Shown: positions 1 to 13,200 of the stretch, in pieces
Layout: every line of letters starts with the position of its first letter
How positions within the stretch are numbered: position 1 is the stretch's first letter
Program-made: the position numbers and the translations under genes
From: Cheilinus undulatus
Taxonomy: Eukaryota > Chordata > Actinopteri > Labriformes > Labridae
Assembly (NCBI RefSeq): GCF_018320785.1
Contig: NC_054871.1
Coordinates: 16,302,339 to 16,366,338 of the forward strand
Direction of reading: 5' to 3'
DNA length: 64,000 bases
The notes under the pieces: generated by a model
Databases searched by the model: none
Seen by the model: only the letters and a program-made list of their open reading frames with translations
What the model was told of the DNA's origin: nothing

Positions 1-77
1 GCTGTGACAGACTTAGAGACACAGCCCTAGAATCATGCTTAAATTACTTTTGTGATGATCTTTTCTTCTTCTTGCAG

Positions 78-1277
78 TGCCTCCTGTGATCTCCAGCCGT
101 GGAGGCACTGTAACCGTCGTGGTGAATGAAGCTGCCAGACTGGAGTGTGAGGCCACTGGAGTTCCTCTTCCCAGCCTCACGTGGCTCAAAGATGGCAGCC
201 CTGTCGCAAGTGTATCACATGGCATTCAGGTGTTTACACGTTACTGTGTTTCTTTAAAATACTTCAGCCTAATTTGAGACATGAAAATACACTAGGGCCC
301 ACCAACAATCTTGTGCAAACATAACTGAAAACTCGAATATTTCTCTTTTATTTATCATATTTTTGTTTGTAAAGGGAATTTCAGTGCAAATGTTTTGCTT
401 TCTGATATATTTAGATTACTCAGAAAGGGTTTGTGGGGTCACATAGAACAATTAATGAGCCTCTGACATTTATTTTGTTAAAATCAGGTATCTGCAAAGT
501 CACTTAAACTTTCTTTTCTGGGTGCTGGTTTAGCTCAGAGGGTAGAGAAGGCGCCTATATGCAGAGGATAGATCCCCTGTCTCAGCGCTGTTTTGTACAT
601 GTCGTCCCCCAATTTTTTCCCCATGTTTTTTGTCTTTCTTCAGCTGTCCTGTTGGAATAAAGGCAAAAAGCTAAATAAAAATCTAATATTTGTCTCAGTA
701 AATGTACTTGGTGACCTAGAAAACTATCCCCAAGTAGCACTGATGCCTCTGAAGACAATGATAAATTCTTAAAATCAGGAAGCGAGTAGCGCAGTGGAAT
801 GTTTAACACAGTCTCCCAAGTTAATCCAACACCAGTTAAAGCATGACACTGGTTGTGCACATCAGACAAAATAAGTGATGAAACGGTGGCATGAGTTGAA
901 ACTTTTGGCTGTATTTTGTAATATCTGAGTCTTAAAATAATAACATTTTATCAAGTATTAATTCTTGTGATTTTAAGTGATTGTTAATAACATCTCATGG
1001 CCAACCTACAGGCCCACACTTTTGGAAGCACTGCTTTATTTTAAGCAAAATCAAGTGATAAAAGTGTATCCAGTATTCATTTTTTCTATTTCCGTGGTCA
1101 TGTTTGTGTGGTTTGTGGTCTATTTTGTAAATCCTTTCTGTCCCTTCACTCAGGTGTTGTCAGGTGGCAGAGTGCTCTCTTTGAACAGCTCGCTGGTTAG
1201 TGATACAGGCAGGTACACCTGTGTGGCTGTCAACGCCGGAGGAGAACAACAGAGAGAGTACGACCTGAAAGTTTATG
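78..1277 (+). CDS. hmcn1: hmcn1 Ig domain 1 of window
   Basis: Exons 78-229 and 1154-1277. The domain starts VPPVIS (Val split across the upstream intron). Disulfide cysteines lie in LECEATG and RYTCVAVN, core Trp in LTWLKDG. The internal junction is phase 0 after SHGIQ and exit is phase 1. The 924-bp intron carries a SINE. Confidence 0.93.
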
Positions 1278-4200
1278 GTGAGTAAAGTCAAGAGCTGATT
1301 AACATACCTGTTTGTATGTTACTCGACTCTTGAAAAAGGTTTTTGTGGTTAAGGGAGATGTCCCTTAATAACCTCTATCCAGGCAAATAGGCTGTCATTA
1401 CTTAAGATTTAGAAGTGGCCAATAAGATTTCAGTGGTGACCAATAAAGGAATAAAAAAGACCTATTTGGTAAGCCATCAGCAGGCGCTCTTGAAAGATGG
1501 GTTAAATTCCTTTTTATATTCATCCTGGCCATTGCTCTAATGCCTTTCCCTGTTGCTGTACTTGTTTTACTGGATAATGTTTTGGCCATCTGTCTTTTAC
1601 CTGATTCAGCAAGAAGCACAGGTTGTAAAATTGTAACAATGTTTAAAAAACGTCCTTCAGTTAAACATGTATGCTGAGTGAGTTTAGCTTCCCAGTAAAC
1701 GTCAGTTTCTACCACAGAGTTGAGTTTGATGGCTGATGTGTTGCTATACAAATCCAATCAAAGCTAATATCCCTGAGGAAACATGAGACAAGTGGTTTAC
1801 ATACAGGGAATTTCAAGACTTTTGTGTTTGTTCCTGTATGCCTGTTTTCATGTATGCATGCAAAATACAAACATCCACATTATGTTCCTTTAAAAAGATT
1901 TGAAAAAAAGCTTGTCTGGAGAAATAGAGGCAGATTTGTTGTGGTAATTGCTACCATTCTCAGCTTCCTGCGTCTGAGCTGAGGGCCTGTTTCTGTCCTT
2001 CCCTGATGACTTGAGCTTTGTCTGCCCAATAATCATAATGAAGGGGGAAGCAAGGGTCAGCAGTCATTATCTAGAAAAGGCCTAATTCACCCAAACAACA
2101 TGGCTACATCATTAAAGCGTTATGAAAAGATTCTCATATCAGCAAAATAGTCACTTAAAATAGATGTTATATTTCAAAAGCCATGTCTGCTGTTTGAATC
2201 CTGATATTGGGTGGAGACCTCCAGACATTTCTCACAATTTGCCTTCCCTCTGCACGGGCCAAGTCCAAATCATGTCCAGCACTTATTCAAGTTTTTGGAA
2301 ATGAAGTTGATCAGTTCCAGCAACACCCATCTACTGTTGAGATGGTTCTTAAGGAGTCACAGGGGAACAAATGTTTTTTTTGCTCCTGAGTCATTTTACA
2401 TCTTAGAGAATGTTGGCAATTTCCATGCAGATAAGTTTTCATAAAGCTCTAGGAAATGAAGGTTCTCTGATTTTTATTATCACAAAGAGATGTTGAACCA
2501 GTTTAATGGCCCTGTCATCACCAAGATTTCAAAAAGCACTTCAAGAGCAATAGATACCAAATTTGATGGACTGTGCTTCTCCTTCTATCATATGTGGATA
2601 TACCTTATGTGGAGTCTCAGGCACATAGAAACATATTTCAGTATCCTGCCTCTCTTTCTGTCACAGTGCCACCAAACATAAAGGGTGAGGAGGTGAATGC
2701 GACTGTTATGCTCGGTCGTCCAGTCGAGCTGCATTGCCAGAGCGATGCAATCCCTCCACCTACTCTCTCCTGGCGCAAAGATGGCCGACCGCTCTTTAGG
2801 AAGCCTGGACTGACTGTTTCAGCTGATGGGAGTGTTCTCAAGGTACAGCTAGTACAAGGGGATGTAAACGTCATCATAAGGAGTGAACTTTGTTACGACT
2901 GTGTTTCTATTTCTGTTCAGTGTTACACATTTATGTAATTCCTTATAATCAACACTTTTGTGCTTTTACATGAGCTGTCTGTATTGATTCATGAATCATG
3001 ATTAATTAAGGTCCATAAGCAACTGCAACATCTCTCTACAGTCACACTGGTGTAACATAAGTACACTTTAGTGTCTCATTTCACTTAAAAAAGTGAGAGA
3101 ATGGGCGCACAGATGGTTGAGTGGTTTAAAGCATGCATCATGTACGCGGGCGGCTGGGGTTCAAATCTGGGCTGTAGCCCTATACCGCATGTCTCTCCCC
3201 ACTCTCCTTGCTGTTTCTGAGTCTATCCACTGTCCTCCTCTATCTAATAAAAGCCCAAAAATGAATCTTTAAAAAAAAAAAACTGATTTTATTTCAAACA
3301 TTTTAGCGTGAATTTCCATTCTGAGATATGCGGTTTGAGATGAACAGACTGTGAGAGTGGCCATCAGAGATAACCAATCTGCAGACAGTCTTTAAAATCC
3401 CTGCAGACAGCTAAAGTCTCAAGTCATCTGCACCTTGTGTTTAACTTTTACTGTTCATTTTCAATTCATAGCAAGTTCCTTTTCTGTGCTTAAGTACCCA
3501 AGTCAATTCACCTGAGTTTAAGACAGTCAAAACTCCAAAATGAAACAAAAACTATTTTAAATGATATATAGTAGAATTTCAAAAAGAGACAAAAGGAGAT
3601 TCATCTTGATTTGCCACAGAAATTCAGAGATTATTAGCATTGAAAATTTAGTAAGTTGACAGCCCTAGCTTTCATTATTCTCCTTTAAAAATTGTTAAAT
3701 ATGGTATTTAGTTCAAAGATTCTGTTCTGATACCTCTCATTTTGTCTGTGAATCTAGTTGGATAGCGCACAGGTGCAGGATTCTGGCAGGTATTCTTGTG
3801 AGGCCACAAATGTTGCCGGTAAAACAGAGAAGAACTACAACCTCAATGTCTGGGGTAAGTCGAGATTTCTTTTTGGCTCCAATCTATTTTTGTAAGTCAT
3901 ATGAATAATAAGTTGAACATGCATTTGCCTGCTTCCATAGCTGTGTTTGACCTGACATGGAGACCATTTATGATAGTAACAGTGATTTGGACTCATTTTG
4001 TTGATTTCATTTTACATCCAGGGTTCAGTGTTTGGGAGAAGTTCCTACGGAGATTTTTCTAGTCTATAATGTATTATTCCAGAAACATTTTTATTGAAAT
4101 ACAGGGAACTTCTTCTCTAAAACGAAGAGAGGGGCAGTGAAATATACCGGTATATATCTTGAATGAGATGTGAGCGCCTCCTTTTGGCTTCCTGTTGTTA

Positions 4201-7200
4201 TTACAGTTTCTCCAAGTATCCGTGGCTCGGAGGAGGTTTCCCCTCTGACTGTGATTGAAGGAAGTTTAATCACTCTGGTGTGTGAGTCCAGTGGCATACC
4301 GCCCCCCAGCCTTGCCTGGAGGAAGGATGGTAATTTTACATGAGATGTACAAAGAGCACAAATTCAATATAACAATGAAATATGAAATACCGTATATGAC
4401 ATTTTGTGAATGTGGCTGAGCACAATTGGGCACTGTGTTTAACCTGTATTTGTATCTGTCCCAGGTTCTGAGCTCAAGACGGATCAGCGGGTCAAGGTTC
4501 TGTCAGGAGGTCGCCAGCTGCAGATCTCAAGTGCTGAGAGGACGGATTCAGGCTCCTACACCTGCACAGCCTCCAGCCCAGCTGGCACCACTTTTAAAGA
4601 GTACAACCTGCAGGTTTATGGTTCGTAAATGACAAGAAAAAAGACAAAAAGGGATCATCACAGATGTTTTTATGACTTTAATCACTAGAAATTAAACCAG
4701 AAGCAATTGGGATCACACTCTTAAAAATCTGAGCAATACGATTTTTGAAATCCTGAGCCTAAAATGAACAAACCAAAAAGTGTTTTTACCATCTTTTACC
4801 AAAAACTTAGACACATATGCACACCCAATATTGTTTGAATGTCCTTAAAAGCCACACAGATAAATTGAAAAACTTACATTTTGAATTTTAGATTGCAAAA
4901 AGAGCTTTATATCTATACAGAAAACTGCAGTAAAATTACAACCTGTCTCATACATATCCACTAGATGTTTGCTTTAAGTACTTAGCTTCTTTTGAGGGAG
5001 TGTGTGCACCTTCTCACCCACTTTTCTCACTTCAGTCCGCCCTTCCATCAGACGCAGTGAGGGCGATTCAGACGACATTACCGTGACTAAAGGAGGCGAT
5101 GTGACCCTGCAGTGTGCTGCAGAGGGCGTGCCTCGACCGGCAATCACATGGCTTAAAGACGGACGGCCTATCACGGGGCAACATGGCGCAAAAGTCCTGA
5201 ACGAGGGGAGGCTTCTTCAACTTAAAGATGCCAAGGTGTCAGACACAGGACGCTACACATGTATCGCTGTTAATGTGGCAGGACAGGCTGACAGCAAGCA
5301 TGACATCAGCGTTCATGGTATGAAGTCTTTTGTTTTTATAAAGATACAGTCAATCTGAAGTGATTAAATAATATCTCTCTGCCTCTTTTACACTTTACCT
5401 CTTCTTTTTCAGTCCCTCCAAGTATACTAGGTCAGGTTACTGTCCCAGAGAATGTAAGTGTTGTGGTGAAGAACCCTGTTGCTTTGAGCTGTGAGGCTTC
5501 TGGTATCCCCCTCCCCGCCATCAGTTGGCTGAAGGACGGTCGGCCGATCAAAGCATCCAGCTCAGTGCGAGTGCTCTCAGGTGAGTGACTTTATGAGTTT
5601 GTGGAGAAGATGGTTTTGTGTCAGCCATCGCCAAACATTTAGATAATTCTTACCGATTCAAGGAGGAAAGTACCAAGCACCATGGAAATACTTTCTTTCT
5701 AGCTGGGTATCTAAGGCTAAGCCGTTATAGTAAATCACCAGTAATTGCAGAAAATTGGGGGGGGGGGGTACACCCAACTAACATTACTCCACAAAAAGTA
5801 AAACAGAATCAATTGCTTTATTGTGTCTTGGAGCATTTAACGTGATTTATTAGACACTTACAAATTAGACTATGGCCTCCAAAGTTAAACATACTCTCTA
5901 AACTGCTTCTGAACCCTGCTATACCAAGAAGATCCATTAGGTATTTGACTTATCTACTCTGGTACCTGACCTCAGAACAAAATAGATTGTATGGAAACAA
6001 ACCAATTACAAAAAGAGCAATGTTAAGTGTCTGTGAAGGGAAGACATCATAGTCAGAAAGGGAGGTTCAGGTTAAGGCTTATCAAATACAGCAGCTGTAT
6101 CAGATATGAGCCTGATACATAGTTGTGGTGGTTTATTGAATACACCCCAGTATTCACAGATTCTCATGAACTCTATGAGGACAATGTTGTTTTTACAGAT
6201 AAACGTCATTAGTTTTCTCTCCACAAACTCATTTGTAAATGTTTTTACAGCTGTGAGCCTCAGAGCTGAAATTCTTTCGGTTAATTCATCCCAGTTTTCA
6301 GAGTGTAGGGATCTACTTTCAGCAGGCTTAAAATGTTGTTGCAGACACTCATGTTGTTGATGCAAAACATTCCATGATGACAGCAAAGTAATGATAATAA
6401 TCTGTTTAATCCTCAGGAGGCCGGAGTCTGCGTCTCATGCATGCTGCAGTGGAGGATGCTGGGAGGTACACCTGTATTGTCTCTAACATCGCTGGAGAGG
6501 AAAGAAAGAACTTTGATCTGGATATTCTTGGTAAAGATTTAATTAACATTTTGTAGTAAGCAATTTTTCAGATTTAAATATGTTACATGAAAATGTCATG
6601 GTCCAAACTTTTGTCTAACATTTGAAAACTGTTGTTGTTACCTGGGAAACTAAAAGTCATCTAACTGATTTTCATTCGACAGTTCCCCCAAGCATTGTTG
6701 ATGAGGGAACAGTGTTAGATACCAAAGTCAAGGAGAAACACAACATTACCCTCACCTGTGAGGCATCAGGTAATACATTCTGACACACATCTTAATTTAT
6801 TTATTTACTTAACTTTGGATATCTCTATTTGTCTAAAACACTGGTATCATCTGCAAAAAGCATTGAGATTGTTGTGTGTGATACTTCAGCAATACCGTTC
6901 ATATAAATAGTAACTACTAGGTGTCCTAATATGGTTCCCCGAGGTACACCACATCTAATTATAATTCCTTATGGCTCACGGCCATAAATAAAAGTATAGT
7001 CTTTTATTGTCAGTTGTAATCTGATGTCTGTTTTTCTTGATTATTTCCAGGTAACCCTGTACCAGAGATAAAATGGCTAAAAGATGGACAGCTGTTGGTT
7101 GCTGACCGACGCCATAAAGTTTTATCTCATGGCCGTTTCCTTCAAATCTCTGGAGCCCAAGTAGCCGACACTGGCAGGTACAGCTGCCTAGCTTCTAACA

Positions 7201-10200
7201 GTGCAGGGGATCGCAGCAGACACTACAACCTCAATGTCCTGGGTAAAAGCACAACTCCTCTTAAACTGTCAGCATTATTTCTAAAATAATATAAATTATT
7301 TTAGAGGATTTTACTTGATTGCATTGTTCTCTTTTCTTTCTTCTCTACCAGTATCACCAACCATTGCTGGGTCGGGTCCTGACGGCTCTGCAGACGAGGT
7401 GACGGTGACTCTGAGCAGCCCCACCTCCTTAGTGTGTGAAGTCCAATCCTACCCTCCTGCTCTCATTACATGGCTGAAAGACGGCACACCTTTTGAGTCC
7501 AGCCGCAACGTCCGTGTCCTTCCAGGTCCGAAAGCACATTAACATCAGAAAGAAGTCAAACTAGATAGAATACAACAGTATTGTACAGCTAAATTTGTTG
7601 ATGTTCATCTGTGTTTTTAAGGTGGAAGAACCCTGCAGATTCTAAATGCTAAAGAAGAGGATGCTGGGAGATATACCTGTGTGGCCACTAACGAGGCTGG
7701 AGAGACACTGAAGCACTATGAAGTCAAAGTTTATGGTGAGAATTCCTTAAAAGCAATCTTAATTCAAATCTCTTTTTGTAAATGTCCTTTTCCCCTCCCA
7801 ATTTTGTTGTAAAATCTAAGATATAAACAAGATATATTAAAGCTCCTGTGAGCAACTCAAATGTATCAGTCACTTTCACTATCATGGATTACATGGAAAA
7901 GTTCCCTTTCTTTCATATATGGTACACAGTATCTTCTACTTGCACAGCTACCCCCAAGTAGTGGGTATTGGCCTACAGGGCATCAGTGGTCTGTTTCTTT
8001 ATTTACACGTGCAGGGGCTACAGGTATGTCCTCTTGTTCTTGAGGCTGGGTTCAGGTTCGGCCTGTGGCCCCTTTCCCACATGTCATGTCACTTTCTCTC
8101 TCCCCATTTTACAGCTCTGTCTGCTGCCCTGTCTGAGGAAAGGCATTAAAGCACCCAAAAAGAAAAAAAATCAAACAAAAAAATTACTTTACAAAAGCTG
8201 TCAGTCATGTAAATTGTGGCCTTGTTTAAATTTTTAGGTGCTTAACAGTCATAAGTATTCATTTTAGTCTATTTCAAAACCTGTGAAAATCTCCGTGCAG
8301 GGAATTTGAGAAATCCTCTTTAAGAGTCAGGCTGTAAAATTGGCCATGGACACTGCAAATTTCACTTCATTGTTTGGGCTAGAGTATAGAAAACTATGTG
8401 CTTTTCCTGAAGAAAAGGGTAAAATGTAAAGAACAAAAAAAAAACTTAGCAATAATTTAACTTGTGAACATAATGACCAATCTAAAGATTCTCATAAACC
8501 TGTAAACATTTCATTTGTGCATTCAATGTAAAATCTTTTTTTCCCTGGAACTACAGTTCCCCCACAGATCAATAAGAACGATATCCCAGGGGAAGGACTC
8601 ACCCCCAAAGAGGTCAAAATCAAAGTCAACAGCACGCTGACGCTTGAGTGTGCAGCTCAGGCTTTTCCTACCCCAGCACTCCAGTGGTACAAGGATGGAC
8701 AGGTAGAAATTTGATTTGATTTTGTAGAATTATTCTATAAGATGAAGTCATTACAAGATAAATGATAATCAAAGCATCCCGGGTTCATGAGATACGCCCT
8801 TCTTTTTCACAGATTCTTAGGGCAGATGACCACGTGTCCATAACAGCTAACGGCCGTATAGTCCAGATCAAGCACGCTCAGGTGTCAGACACAGGCCGCT
8901 ACACCTGCATAGCCACCAACATAGCTGGAGAGGATGAGAAGGACTTTGATGTAAATATACAAGGTGAACTGGGTTGACTGATGCTGATGTGTTAGCATCA
9001 GCACTGTTCTGTTTTGTGCTTTTTTAATGTATTATGGAAAATGGTGATGTACTGCAATATGTGAGCATTCTGAAAAATCCTACTGATATCCATGTCAGCA
9101 TCTTTTGAGACACATTTACAGCCATGGTTTTCATCATCATAATTACAACACCTCAAGATAACGTTGTAAAAATATTTTTTCATGTTTTCTTTTCCCCCAT
9201 TCAGTACCACCAAACTTCAACAGGCCAGGTGGAGATGGTGATGCCACGTCTTCCTCTGGTTTTGGAGTGGATGTTCGAGATGTGATACTAAACAATCCCA
9301 TTTCTCTATACTGTGAGACCAACGCTGTCCCCCCTCCTACGCTCACCTGGTACAAGGATGGGCAGCTGCTGACCTCCAATGACAAAGTTCTGATCTTGCC
9401 AGGTGAGAAACACAAAAAAGAAGAATTAATCAGTCAAATGCAAGAATAAAAGAGCTCCAGCAGAAAAGTGAAACTCTGTACTGATGATTTCTTTTCAGGT
9501 GGGCGAGTGTTGCAGATTCCCAGATCCCAGGCTGAAGACTCGGGGAGGTACACATGTGTGGCTGTGAACGAAGCAGGAGAGGACTCCATCCAGTATGATG
9601 TTAGAGTCTTATGTGAGTAGAAATCCTTTTTTTCTATCCACATCTCAGTCAGTTTGTAGCCTGATTTATAGATTATAGAATCTGTATGTGTAGCCCAGAA
9701 CCTGCAGAGGCCTAACAGCCAAACATGCACCTCCTCAAAAGTGTAGCTTCTACGTGAATGCATGCAAACCATGAGCCCTGTCATTTGTAAGCTGAGTAGC
9801 ATGCAAAGTTTATCAGTCCTCTGACTCAGCTTATTCTGTAGCCATGCATTAAATTTACTTCAGTGTCTCCTCTCTTTTCTTCAGTCCAAAATCAGCTCCT
9901 GTTCAGTATTTTTAAACTCCATCATAATGCATTTAGTTTCAGCTGTCATAGCTTTCCAGTTTTCTGAAACTGGCCATATAAACTCACAGAAATCCCACTG
10001 CTAACTACAGTTGTGGCAGACTATTGTAGAAATACAGGCACACCAACTCATAAGTATGTAGTTTTCACAACAGCAAAGGTCACTGAAGCCTAGCAACACA
10101 GAAGCATAAACCAGGTTTAACAGAACTAGAAAAAAGTCATTTCACACAACACTGTCATTGTGTATTTCTTCCCCACCACAGTGCCCCCTGTTATCCGGGG

Positions 10201-13200
10201 AACGGACAGTGATTTGCCTGATGAGGTCACAGTCCTGGTCAATAAAACTACACAACTGGAGTGTCATGTGGATGGAAACCCAGCTCCCAAGATCACCTGG
10301 TTTAAGGACAGCCAGCCAGTCAGCTCTGACGGGCCACATAGGATCCTGTCTAATGGCCGAACACTTCTGGTAACAACAGGGGATCCAAGATTGTTGATTT
10401 CAAACCCATTTGAGAATAAACTGATCCAACTTGCCAAAGATTTAACACCATGTTATGCATCCAACAGTATTAAGATGTGCACATGTATGGACCTTATTCA
10501 TTTCAAAGAGTGTTTAGATTGATCACAACCACTTTAACCCAAATGGCATCTTGTGTGGTGAAGATAAATAAGACATATCTTTAGATTCAGACTAAATATT
10601 CCTACTCTTTTAAAATTTCAGACGTATCTGGGTTTTACTGAATTCTTAATTCTGTATCTTTTCCAACAGGTGTTGACAGCTCAGGTGTCAGACACTGGCA
10701 GATATGTGTGTGTAGCTGACAATGTGGCTGGAAGTGCAGAAAAAACCTATAACCTCAATGTTCATGGTGAGTCATATGGAGATCACAGTTTCTAACAGCC
10801 TAATATCACATACTTTATGTCTAAATGGGCTGTATGGGCGTTAAAAATGCATTTTTGGATTCTTTTAACATCATGTAGAAAAATTAATTAATTAATTAAT
10901 TTTATCTGAAAAACTAAATTAAATTTAGACTTAAATTTGTCTTTATATACATTATACGGACAAAAGTCAGCCACCTGACCATTACACTAGCAGGGACTAT
11001 AATGACATCGTATTCAAATACATGTACTTTGATATACAATAGAGCGAAGATTTTGGGATGTTTTTGTGGGGATTTGTGCCCATTCATTCTATAGAGCATT
11101 TATGAGGTCAGGCACTGATGCTGGATGAGAAAGCCTGGCTCACAATCTCCTTTCCAGTTCATCCCAAAGGTGCTCCATAGGGATGAAGTCAGGGCTCTGT
11201 GGACCAGTCAAGTTCTTCCAAACCAACCTCATCAAACCATATCTTTATAGTCTTTGTTTTATGCACTGGAGCAAGGTCATTTTTGAATAGAAAAGAACCT
11301 TCCCCAAACTGTTGCCACAAAGTTAGAAGCATAGCATTGTCCAAAATGTCTTGGTATGCTGAAACATTAAGACTTGCCCCCACTGGAGATGAAGAGCCGA
11401 GCCAAAACCCCTGTCCCTTTAGTATATCTCTGAAAATAATGATCTAGTTACATATAGAAAAGGAAGTACTCCATTCACTTTAAGGCTTTAATTACTTGAA
11501 AATGGCTGGAATATTCAGATATTTTTGTGTAGAAAAATGTCTTTAAGCTAAAGTATTTCTTGTGTCTTTACTCTCAGTGCCTCCGACCATTATTGGGGAA
11601 AATCCCGAGACTGTAACGGTGGTGGTGAACAACTTTGTGTCTCTGTCCTGCGAGGCCACTGGTTTCCCTCCTCCCACACTGAGCTGGTTGAATGAAAGGG
11701 GCCCCATTCAGGCCAACACCAACGCACTCATCATGCCAGGTACTAGAGCTTGAAAATATTTAAGGCCCTTAAAAAGATGGAAACTAGTCATAAAATGATA
11801 AAGACTTCATTATGCTGGAATATTAATTTGTGCATATGTTCCTTCAGGTGGTCGTACGCTGCAGATCCTCAAAGCAAAAGTATCAGATGGAGGAAAGTAC
11901 AGCTGTGTAGCCATGAACCCAGCAGGAGAAGCTTACAAACACATCCAGCTTACTGTATTTGGTTAGTCTGAATCCACTCCATGTACCTAGACTAACTATC
12001 TTATGTCTGACCTCTGTTTTTCATCATTAGCTGATGGTAACAACTATTTTCCTCTCTTCAATGCCTCCAGTTCCTCCAAGTATCAGAGACAGCAGTGGAG
12101 ACTCTCCAGTGGTGATGAATGTGCTTGTTGGGAAATCAGTAACCCTGAATTGTGAGTCCAACGCTGTGCCTCCTCCCACCATCACTTGGTACAAGAACGG
12201 CAGGGTGGTGACAGAATCTGCCAACCTGCGCATCCTGGCAGAGGGACAGATGCTTGAGATTAAAGGATCAGAGGTAAAACTATGACTATGGTTAAAGTTT
12301 GACCCGAGAGAGAACTTAGGTGTCCGGTGTCTTAGGTTTATTCTGAAAAGAACAGCCTGATAGGAACCAAATGGCTAAGTGAAGAATCAGTGGATCATTT
12401 TAAGTAACTCTCTTCTCCTTAATAATTGTTTTAAATGTCTTATCAGGTGTCTGATACCGGACAGTATGTTTGCAAGGCCACCAATGTTGCTGGGCAAGTG
12501 GACAAGAACTTCCACTTGAATATTTATGGTAGAAAATGTTACTCTAAATTCATTTAAGAATACTAGAATTTTAAAATGTGTCAAAATAGGACATAGTGTT
12601 TAGAAACATCTCTGTGTTCCCTCAGTTCCTCCCAGTATCGATGGACCACCAGAGGAGAAGGTTGTTGAAACTATCAGTAACCCGGTCACATTTTCCTGTG
12701 ATGCTACTGGAATCCCCCCTCCCAGCCTTTCCTGGTTAAAAAATGGACGCCCCATTGGTATGTTTGCATACAGATTTTGAGATTATGAGATTACTAACCA
12801 TCTGTACCTGAGATAAAATTAAATGTGCATGTTGTAATGCAACATGCTTTCAAGATTTTAAAGACACAACTGTTATAATATTCAAAACATCAAACGATAG
12901 CAAGAAGACATTGGCATTAGATACATAAAGTATAAGGTAAGAAGAATTCAAGAAAATGACATTCAGCATTGAATACAGAAAATTAGAGCAATTAAAAAAT
13001 ATAAGTATTGAATGAATTAAAAGAATCGTTAAACCTCCTAAGACCCAGAATGTACAGATGAGGAGTTTACATTTTGGCTTTCCTACAACATAGTGATGAT
13101 TTCTGCTTCAAGAATTTACACTTGTCAGAAATGTTCACTGAAGATTAAGTAATTTTCCTGAAATGTTGGAAGAATTTGCTTCGAAATTCTCACAAATTTT

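Noticed and set aside
520..600. tRNA-like sequence
   Set aside because: It has an A-box-like start but no cloverleaf and continues into a SINE body with relatives elsewhere in the window.
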